A DNA stretch of 64,000 nucleotides, taken from Arthrobacter crystallopoietes (GTDB lineage Bacteria; Actinomycetota; Actinomycetes; Actinomycetales; Micrococcaceae). Shown here piece by piece: positions 58,229-64,000 of this stretch. The stretch lies in the NCBI RefSeq assembly GCF_017603825.1, contig NZ_CP072014.1, forward strand, positions 1,736,001-1,800,000, given 5' to 3'. A program made the translations under genes and the position numbers. The notes under the pieces were generated by a model, which made no database searches, had not been told where the DNA came from, and saw only the letters and a program-made list of their open reading frames with translations. Within the stretch, counting starts at the first letter, position 1. Each line of letters opens with the position of its first letter.

Positions 58229-59667
58229 CAGCCGGCCTTGTTCTGGCGCAGTGCCTGGTACGCCTCAAGGGCCGACTGCCGTGATTCCTTCACGTCAACA
58301 ATCGGCTCCGGGTAGTCCGGGCCGGCGTATTCCGGCACCCAGCGGGAGACATAGCGGGCGTCCGGATCGAACTTGGCCTGCTGGGTCAGCGGGTTGAAAA
58401 TCCTGAAGAACGGTGCCGCGTCCGCGCCCGAACCTGCCACCCACTGCCAGCTCGCCGGGTTGTTCGCCGGGTCGGCATCCACCAGTGTGTCCCAGAACCA
58501 CTGCTCGCCGACCCGCCAGTCGATGCCCAGGTTCTTAACGAGGAAGCTGGCCGAGACCATCCGGACCCGGTTGTGCATCCAGCCGGTGGTCCACAGCTCG
58601 CGCTGGCCGGCGTCGACGAGCGGAACCCCGGTCCTGCCGCGCTGCCAGGCGCGGACCCGGGCGGCAGGTGAGGCACCGCCGTCGTCCTGGTTCGGGCTGG
58701 AAGGTGAGGTGCCGCCGTCGTTGTCCCGCTTGCCCTGCCCAGGCCGCTGCCAGGGGAAGGCGTCGAATTCCGGACGCAGGTTCCGCTCCGCCAGCAGCGG
58801 CTGGTGGTAGAGCTGGTGCCAGCAGAACTCCCGCCAGCCCAGTTCGCCGACGTAGGTGCGGATTGCCTCGCCGTTCGACGCGTTCCGGCGGGCCGCGACG
58901 GCGTGCCAAATTTGGAACGGGCTGAGGTGGCCCCAGCGCAGGTAGGGGGAGAGCCGGCTGGTGCCTCCGGTGGCGGGGCGGTCGCGGCCCTGCGGGTAGT
59001 CGGCCAGCACTCCGTCGGTGAAGTCCTCCAGCAGCTCGTGGCCGGCCGCCGCTCCCGGAGTCCACGTCTCACGCAGGCCGCCCGCCCAATCGGGCCGTCG
59101 AGGCAACAGCTCCCAGCTGTCCAGGTCCTCGGACTCCGGCAGGCGACCGCGGAAGCGCTGTCCGGGCTCCGGCGCATCGAGCGGCTTGCGGAAGTCCAGC
59201 TCGGAAACCGTCTTCCAGAACGGCGTGAAAACCTTGTACGGGTTGCCTTGACCGGTGCGGATCCGCCACGGTTCGTGTAGCAGCGAGGCTTGGAAGCTCT
59301 CCGCGGGGAGGCCGGCCTCCCCGGACTTCTGCTTGACCTCGGCGTCGACCTGGCGCTCAGGGCCGCCGTAGCGCCGGTTCCAATAGACGGCTCCGGCATC
59401 CAGCTCCTCCGCCACATCGCGCACGATCCCGGCGGCCGGCCCCCGGCGCAGCAGCAGCGGAACGCCGAGCTTGTCCAGCTCGAGGCGCAGGTCCTCCAGC
59501 GCACAGTGCAGCCACCAGCGGCCCGCACCGCCAAGCGGCCGGATGCCCGAGCTCTCCTCGTCCAGCACGTACAGCGCCGCTGCAGGCGAGTCCGCCACGG
59601 CAGCCAGCAGCGCCGGATTGTCCCGCACGCGCAGATCGTCGCGGAACCAGACCAACGACGTCGTCAT
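58228..59667 (-). CDS. phr: Deoxyribodipyrimidine photolyase, 479 aa
   Basis: Light-driven FAD enzyme that splits cyclobutane pyrimidine dimers. The N-terminal antenna domain starts SLVWFRDDLRVRDNPAL; the FAD domain shows YLRWGHLSPFQI, GELGWREFCWHQLY, TTGWMHNRVRM, and the tryptophans WDTLVDADPANNPASWQWVAG. Residues about 310-337 contain an insertion with two DGG blocks (NDGG at 316-319, DDGG at 328-331) that other photolyases lack here. The ATG follows GGAAGGGA. First gene of phr-GT2-SDR; UV defence next to pigments suggests co-regulation. Confidence 0.95.
   Translation of the reverse strand: MTTSLVWFRDDLRVRDNPALLAAVADSPAAALYVLDEESSGIRPLGGAGRWWLHCALEDLRLELDKLGVPLLLRRGPAAGIVRDVAEELDAGAVYWNRRYGGPERQVDAEVKQKSGEAGLPAESFQASLLHEPWRIRTGQGNPYKVFTPFWKTVSELDFRKPLDAPEPGQRFRGRLPESEDLDSWELLPRRPDWAGGLRETWTPGAAAGHELLEDFTDGVLADYPQGRDRPATGGTSRLSPYLRWGHLSPFQIWHAVAARRNASNGEAIRTYVGELGWREFCWHQLYHQPLLAERNLRPEFDAFPWQRPGQGKRDNDGGTSPSSPNQDDGGASPAARVRAWQRGRTGVPLVDAGQRELWTTGWMHNRVRMVSASFLVKNLGIDWRVGEQWFWDTLVDADPANNPASWQWVAGSGADAAPFFRIFNPLTQQAKFDPDARYVSRWVPEYAGPDYPEPIVDVKESRQSALEAYQALRQNKAG
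58676..58721. repeat. Two ACGACGGCGG elements, 36-bp period, in phr
   Basis: CCGCCGTCGT occurs at 58676-58685 and 58712-58721, each within a longer near copy beginning GGTGAGG. The period of 36 bp keeps the frame, and the duplicated unit encodes the extra loop with NDGG and DDGG in the photolyase. Confidence 0.7.
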
Positions 59668-59726
59668 GGGAAGTCCCTTCCGGAGGTCCCGTCCCCCGCA
59701 GAGCCACGAGACGGGAAGAACAGTGC

Positions 59727-59762
59727 GCTTATCTCTCGATCATCGAAATTGTTATGATCGAG
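59727..59762. promoter_or_regulatory. phr/TspO divergent operator region
   Basis: CTCGATCAT (59735-59743) and ATGATCGAG (59754-59762) form a perfect 9-bp-arm inverted repeat; TCGAT-C-ATCGA (59736-59746) is nested in it. A plus-strand -10 candidate TATGAT is at 59753-59758. On the minus strand 59744-59727 reads GATGATCGAGAGATAAGC, 15 of 18 identical to the crtE motif at 50703-50720. Confidence 0.65.
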
Positions 59763-59803
59763 TCAAGCACACCGGGGAACCAGCTGCCAACCGAGGAGAA
59801 GCC

Positions 59804-60610
59804 ATGGATTCAACAGCGCGAGACCAGACCGGCCTGGCCATTCCGGTGCTGGTGCTGGCCAGCGGCATCATCGCGATTATCGGCGCCTTTCTGGGCAGCG
59901 GCGCGATTGTCGGCACGCCCATTCAGGACGCCGCCGGAGGGTGGCTCTCGGCCGATTCCACGCCGCTGGCGCCGGCTTCACCGGCCTTCCGGATCTGGTC
60001 CGTGATCTATCTGGGCCTGTTCGCCTATTCCATCTGGCAGTTGCTGCCGGCCCAGCGACTTTCGGACCGCCATCGCAGACTCAGGCTATGGGCAGCAGCT
60101 GCCATGCTGCTGAACGCAGGGTGGATCTGGGTGGTGCAGGCCGGCTGGCTGGCTGCCAGCCTGTTGGTGATCGTGGTCCTGCTGGCGGTCCTGGTCCGCA
60201 TCCTGTTCATCCTGATGCGCACCCGAGCGGAGAATGCCGCGGACACAATCATTACCGACGGCACCTTCGGCCTCTATCTGGGCTGGGTCACGGTCGCGAC
60301 GATAGCGAACACGTCGGCGGTGCTCGGCGCGGCCGGCTTCTCCGGCTTCGGCCTGTCCGTGCCTTTGCTGGCTTCCGTTGTCCTCGCGCTAGCTGCCGTG
60401 ATCGGCATCGCGCAGGCCTGGCGGACCGGCGGCAGGATTGCTCCCGCACTTGCCCTCGCCTGGGGCCTGGCCTGGATCGCCGTCGGCAGGGTGGACGGCG
60501 GATTGGAATCCACCGGTACGGCGATCGCCGCCGCGATCTGCTCGGCCGCAGTACTGCTGGCCGCCGTCGTGCTTTGGCTGAAATTCCGGCGCGTGGAGCG
60601 GGCAACCTAA
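59804..60610 (+). CDS. TspO/MBR-like tryptophan-rich membrane protein, 268 aa
   Basis: About eight membrane helices; FRIWSVIYLGLFAYSIWQ and LNAGWIWVVQAGW resemble the TspO/MBR family (and its longer COG3476-like relatives), which bind tetrapyrroles and respond to light or stress. The ATG has CGAGGAG six bases upstream. It is divergent from the photolyase gene over the inverted repeat at 59735-59762. At 268 residues it is longer than classical TspO (about 160), with additional C-terminal helices. Confidence 0.75.
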   Translation: MDSTARDQTGLAIPVLVLASGIIAIIGAFLGSGAIVGTPIQDAAGGWLSADSTPLAPASPAFRIWSVIYLGLFAYSIWQLLPAQRLSDRHRRLRLWAAAAMLLNAGWIWVVQAGWLAASLLVIVVLLAVLVRILFILMRTRAENAADTIITDGTFGLYLGWVTVATIANTSAVLGAAGFSGFGLSVPLLASVVLALAAVIGIAQAWRTGGRIAPALALAWGLAWIAVGRVDGGLESTGTAIAAAICSAAVLLAAVVLWLKFRRVERAT

Positions 60611-60789
60611 GGACTCACCGGCCGGTCCCGCCTTCGTCTTGAACTCGGCGATGGGTCGGCCCGATCCTTGCCGGCTGTCAGATCGTGAATGCGGCGGGAA
60701 GCGGAATATGGCTGAGCGGCGCGGCCAGGCGCTAAGCTTGCTGACTAGTTCCGGACAGTTAGCCGGGCGCGGCAGAAAGAAGCCCAGCA

Positions 60790-62091
60790 GTGTTCGAAGC
60801 TCCCAGCATTCTGTTCTTGGCGGCAGGCCTCGCGGTTTTCGCCGCGGCGATCCTGCCCAAACTCCTGCGCAATATGCCGCTCTCCATGCCGATGGTCTTC
60901 CTCGGCACCGGAATTCTCGCTTTTACTCTGCTCCAAAACCTGCCGGACCCGGACCCGGTCGAGTACGCAGAGTTCGCTACGCACCTGACCGAAATCTGCG
61001 TCATCATCTCGCTGATGGGCGCTGGGTTGGCGCTGGACCGGCCGTTCCGCTGGCGCGAATGGTCCACGACATGGCGAATGCTTGGGATCGTCATGCCGCT
61101 GTGCATTCTGGTGATGACACTGCTGGGGCTCTGGGTGCTGGGCCTCGGGCTGGCCGGGGCCATTCTCATTGCGGCGGCGCTGGCACCCACCGATCCGGTG
61201 CTGGCCTCCGAGGTGCAAGTGGGGGAGCCGGCGGATGCCGAAACCGACGCGAACGAGGACGAGGTCCGATTCGGCCTGACCTCCGAGGCCGGCCTGAATG
61301 ACGGACTGGCCTTCCCCTTTGTCTATCTGGCCATCGGGATGAGCCTGGTTGGAACGGCTCCGGAGGCGTGGTTTCCGCACTGGTTCGCCGTCGACGTGCT
61401 GTGGCGGATCGGAGTCGGCGTGCTGCTCGGTTTCGGCATCGGTAAACTCCTGAGCCGGATCTTCTTCGCGGCCCGGTACAAGAGCTTGCGGCTGTCCGAA
61501 CATTCCGAGGGCTTCGTGGCGCTGGCTGCCACGTTCCTGGCCTACGGTGTGACCGAAATGGTGGAGGGCTATGGCTTCATCGCAGTATTCGTCTGCGCGG
61601 TGACGATCCGCTCTGCCGAGCACACCCACGGCTACCACAAGGTGCTGCACAGCTATGTGGAGCAGCTTGAACGGTTGATGACCGTGGTCATCCTGGTGCT
61701 CCTCGGCGGCGCCATCGCCCGGGGCCTGCTGGCGGGAATCGGCTGGACCGAAGTGCTGGTGGTGCTCGGGTTCCTGCTCCTGGTCCGTCCGGTGGCCGGG
61801 TGGCTGGGCCTGATCGGGGGCACACCCGGACCGCGTGAACGCCTCGCTATCGCCTACTTCGGGATCCGCGGTATCGGTTCCCTCTACTATCTGGGGTATG
61901 CCCTCAGCCACGGGGAGTTCGACGCCGAGGCGCGCGAGCTATGGGCCGTCGTCGGGCTGGTAGTGGCGATGTCCATCGTCCTGCACGGTGCCACCACGGC
62001 GCCTCTGATGAACCGGCTGGATGAACTGCGCAAGAACAAAGCCCTCCGGCGGTTCGGCGACGAAACGCAAGCTCCCAACACCGCCGTGTGA
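60790..62091 (+). CDS. CPA-type cation:proton antiporter, 433 aa
   Basis: A membrane antiporter of the monovalent cation:proton class with about 12-13 helices. LAPTDPVLASEV and LTSEAGLNDGLAFPFV carry the conserved acidic residues (Asp in TDP and in ND of helix 5) of CPA1 exchangers; AIAYFGIRGIGSLYYLGYAL is the helix-10 Arg motif. The GTG start has a weak GAAAGAAG upstream. It presumably exports sodium or potassium for pH and salt balance. Its TGA is followed, after six bases, by an ACGACGGCGG element. Confidence 0.9.
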   Translation: MFEAPSILFLAAGLAVFAAAILPKLLRNMPLSMPMVFLGTGILAFTLLQNLPDPDPVEYAEFATHLTEICVIISLMGAGLALDRPFRWREWSTTWRMLGIVMPLCILVMTLLGLWVLGLGLAGAILIAAALAPTDPVLASEVQVGEPADAETDANEDEVRFGLTSEAGLNDGLAFPFVYLAIGMSLVGTAPEAWFPHWFAVDVLWRIGVGVLLGFGIGKLLSRIFFAARYKSLRLSEHSEGFVALAATFLAYGVTEMVEGYGFIAVFVCAVTIRSAEHTHGYHKVLHSYVEQLERLMTVVILVLLGGAIARGLLAGIGWTEVLVVLGFLLLVRPVAGWLGLIGGTPGPRERLAIAYFGIRGIGSLYYLGYALSHGEFDAEARELWAVVGLVVAMSIVLHGATTAPLMNRLDELRKNKALRRFGDETQAPNTAV

Positions 62092-62107
62092 CAAACAACG
62101 ACGGCGG
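62091..62107. repeat. Copy of the ACGACGGCGG element immediately after the antiporter stop
   Basis: ACAAACAACGACGGCGG begins with the last base of the antiporter stop codon. The 189-bp gap to dps holds nothing else that I can identify apart from the dps ribosome site. Confidence 0.5.
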
Positions 62108-62280
62108 CAAGCCCTAGTGCAGTCGAGTCACCTCCCGCCACCCACGACACCGAGATAATAAGCATGCTGAATTTCGCGCTGAGCTAATTCGTCCATATCC
62201 CGTGGACGGCCGGGCAAGGGCTGGCTAGGTTGGAGGAAGTGGCGTGCCGATACGCGGCGCACCGAGTAAGGAGGTTTTTG

Positions 62281-62850
62281 ATGGCTGCAAAGGACCGATC
62301 GAAGGCAGGCTTTACCGTACCGGGACTCTCGCTCGAGGATGGCTACAAGGTTGGCGAAACGCTGCAGATGCGGCTGCACGCCCTGAATGACCTGCAGTTG
62401 ACCCTCAAGCACGCACACTGGAATGTGGTGGGGCGCGATTTCATCGGCGTCCACGAAATGCTCGACCCGCAGATTGAACAGGTCCGCGCCATGGTCGACG
62501 CGGTCGCCGAGCGTATGGCCACCCTGGGTGTTTCGCCCAACGGCCTGCCCGGCGCCATGGTCAAGGCCCGCAGCTGGGACGACTACTCCATCGACCGCGC
62601 CGGAACCGCCGAGCATCTGGCCGCGCTGAATGTCGTCTACAACGGCGTAGTAGAGGACCACCGCAAAGCCATCGAGGAGGTCGGCGAGCTCGATCCCATC
62701 ACGGAGGACATGCTGATCGGCCAGACGGCCGAGCTTGAACTCTTCCAGTGGTTCATGCGCGCGCACCTCGAGAACGCCGGCGGCGAACTCTCCACCGAGG
62801 GCGCCAAGACCGAGAAGGACGCAGCCACTAAGGCGAAGTCCAAGAAGTAA
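62281..62850 (+). CDS. dps: Dps DNA-binding ferritin-like protein, 189 aa
   Basis: Forms dodecamers that oxidise and store iron with hydrogen peroxide and protect DNA. The intersubunit ferroxidase residues are in LKHAHWNVVG and HEMLDPQIEQVRAMVDAVAERM; the third helix shows VYNGVVEDHRKAIEEV, and AELELFQWFMRAHLEN closes the bundle. The lysine-rich tail KTEKDAATKAKSKK may bind DNA. A strong AAGGAGG lies six bases before the ATG. Confidence 0.94.
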   Translation: MAAKDRSKAGFTVPGLSLEDGYKVGETLQMRLHALNDLQLTLKHAHWNVVGRDFIGVHEMLDPQIEQVRAMVDAVAERMATLGVSPNGLPGAMVKARSWDDYSIDRAGTAEHLAALNVVYNGVVEDHRKAIEEVGELDPITEDMLIGQTAELELFQWFMRAHLENAGGELSTEGAKTEKDAATKAKSKK

Positions 62851-62876
62851 CGCAGAGTATCCAAACTGATAAACGG

Positions 62877-63932
62877 ATGCACACACTAGCTGCGGAACAG
62901 ATCAGTTTCGGGGCCCGGCCGGCCAGCCAGCTTGACTGGGGCGCCGCCGGGCCCTTGCTCGCACGGGCCGGCACCTGCAAAGGGGACCCCCGCCCGATCC
63001 TGGCGGAGCTCCGGGCAGCGCAGGATCAGGTCCCGCAACCGGGTACGGGCGCAACACGTGCCCTCTGGGAGTTCCTTGCGGGCTTGGCAACTGTGGATCT
63101 GGCAGCCGCACGGACGGTGGAACCGCATCTGGACGCGGCGGCGATTCTGGCGCAGGCGGGGATGGACATGCCGCCCGGGTCCGCCTGGGGAGTGTTCGCC
63201 GCGGAGTCGGCCGGCAATCGGCTGGAGGCAACTAAGGACGACGACGGCGCCTGGCACCTTTCCGGGACCAAGCCCTGGTGCTCCCTGGCGGCCGAACTGG
63301 ATGCCGCCGTCGTTACCGCCCATGTTCCCGGCGGCAGGCGCGCTTTCGCAGTGGGATTGCGCCGCGATGAAGTGCAGCCGGATGCGGGGGATTGGCCCAG
63401 CCTGGGCCTGAGCTCGCTCCCCAGCACGCCGGTGTATTTCCGCGCTTCGCCGGCAGTCCCGGTTGGCGAGACCGACTGGTATCTGTCGCGGCCCGGTTTC
63501 GCGTGGGGTGGGATGGGGGTGGCAGCATGTTGGTTCGGCGGTGCCGTTGGCCTGTTCCGGACCATGTTGGCAGCGGCGCACCGCCGGGAACCCGATCAAT
63601 TGGCCTTCGCATGGCTGGGTGAAGCGGACCGGTCGCTGGCTGCCGGAGCCTCCGTGCTGGGCGCTGCCGCGGACCAAGTGGACGCCGGTCAGGCAGGTGC
63701 GGCCGAGGCGCTGCGGGTACGCGGCCACATTGCCGCGCTGTGCACGCGCATACTGGAGATCTGCGGGCAGTCTTTGGGGCCAGGTCCGTTGGCGTTCGAC
63801 GCGGACCATGCCCGCAGGGCTGCGGACCTCACGCTCTACATCCGGCAGCATCACGCAGCCCGGGACGATGCTGCGCTGGGCCGCCTGCTGTTCGAGCGGG
63901 CTTCACCCTCAGCGTCGGAGCTGGCATGGTGA
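62877..63932 (+). CDS. Acyl-CoA dehydrogenase-like flavoprotein, 351 aa
   Basis: Divergent member of the acyl-CoA dehydrogenase family. FAD and substrate positions resemble the family: SAWGVFAAESAGNRLEA, then DGAWHLSGTKPWCSLA, and a helical C-terminal domain with LRVRGHIAALCTRILEICGQ and HHAARDDAALGRLLF. No clear catalytic Glu can be assigned at the usual place. No strong ribosome site. Its stop overlaps the next gene, a PIG-L-type deacetylase, a pairing found in small-molecule or glycoconjugate clusters of actinobacteria. Confidence 0.8.
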   Translation: MHTLAAEQISFGARPASQLDWGAAGPLLARAGTCKGDPRPILAELRAAQDQVPQPGTGATRALWEFLAGLATVDLAAARTVEPHLDAAAILAQAGMDMPPGSAWGVFAAESAGNRLEATKDDDGAWHLSGTKPWCSLAAELDAAVVTAHVPGGRRAFAVGLRRDEVQPDAGDWPSLGLSSLPSTPVYFRASPAVPVGETDWYLSRPGFAWGGMGVAACWFGGAVGLFRTMLAAAHRREPDQLAFAWLGEADRSLAAGASVLGAAADQVDAGQAGAAEALRVRGHIAALCTRILEICGQSLGPGPLAFDADHARRAADLTLYIRQHHAARDDAALGRLLFERASPSASELAW

Positions 63933-64000
63933 GCTTTTCCCATACGGATACCGGTACGCCAGAGCAGCGCTGGCAGGAAGCAGGGATTGCCAAGCTGCCT
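63926..64000 (+). CDS. PIG-L family deacetylase, partial N-terminus
   Basis: The first 25 codons run off the right edge. ATG 63926 overlaps the end of the acyl-CoA dehydrogenase gene by seven bases. The visible residues, FSHTDTGTPEQRW and GIAKLP, match the start of PIG-L (LmbE/MshB-like) zinc deacetylases found downstream of such dehydrogenases. The zinc-binding motif is outside the window. Confidence 0.55.
   Translation, partial: MVSFSHTDTGTPEQRWQEAGIAKLP

Noticed and set aside
1-64000. CRISPR arrays, prophage, IS elements, rRNA operons
   Set aside because: No regular spacer repeats, transposase, integrase or phage structural genes, or rRNA sequence were recognised on either strand.

Overview
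The window is a high-GC, densely packed chromosomal segment of an actinobacterium, most likely a member of the Micrococcaceae close to Arthrobacter. The basis is the base composition and codon choice, a complete C50 carotenoid (decaprenoxanthin-type) gene set, a c-di-AMP riboswitch ahead of a LysM/NlpC-P60 cell-wall hydrolase, a BioQ-type biotin regulon, an IdeR/DtxR box at a siderophore uptake locus, and DUF222/HNH and GAF-ANTAR proteins. No rRNA, complete tRNA, CRISPR array, prophage or insertion sequence was recognised, and no stretch longer than about 300 bases lacks a gene.

Layout. 1-2065: a partial GNAT gene, a small unknown protein, and a stress locus (J-domain protein and Hsp20) divergent from a MerR/HspR-like regulator, with a palindrome in the shared promoter region. 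2090-8680: an MBL hydrolase, then jetA-jetB-jetC of a Wadjet/MksBEF-type SMC complex with no adjacent jetD nuclease. 8763-12865: a RibD/DHFR-like reductase, a drug exporter, a riboswitch-controlled cell-wall hydrolase and a lipoprotein. 12868-19942: the biotin operon bioB-bioA-bioF-P450-bioD with two perfect BioQ-like boxes, a GntR regulator and a TetR protein that is probably BioQ. 19949-25806: a glutaminase-STAS-cNMP fusion and a creatinine operon (creatinase, creatininase, BCCT transporter). 26026-33089: a transporter, oxidoreductases, a ParA-like ATPase, acetyltransferases and small proteins. 33183-37283: a siderophore ABC transporter. 37290-48799: an ene-reductase, a GAF-ANTAR regulator, a GH13 enzyme, an acyl-CoA desaturase with its reductase, a sugar transporter, an HNH protein and small proteins. 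48894-60610: a MarR regulator, idi, crtE-B-I-Ye-Yf-Eb, then a convergent phr-GT2-SDR operon and a divergent TspO-like gene. 60790-64000: a cation/proton antiporter, Dps, and the start of an acyl-CoA dehydrogenase/PIG-L cluster.

How the genes work together. Idi, CrtE, CrtB, CrtI, CrtYe/Yf and CrtEb would form a C50 carotenoid. An 18-nt motif ahead of crtE recurs, at 15 of 18 positions, ahead of the photolyase gene, which suggests one shared light or stress control. The bio operon appears autorepressed through boxes covering its leaderless start. The creatinine genes convert creatinine to creatine and then to sarcosine plus urea. The points most worth checking are the jetD-less Wadjet locus, the crtE/phr shared motif, the biotin P450 without an ExxR motif, and a recurring ACGACGGCGG core that lies between genes and in protein loops encoding NNDGG-like residues.
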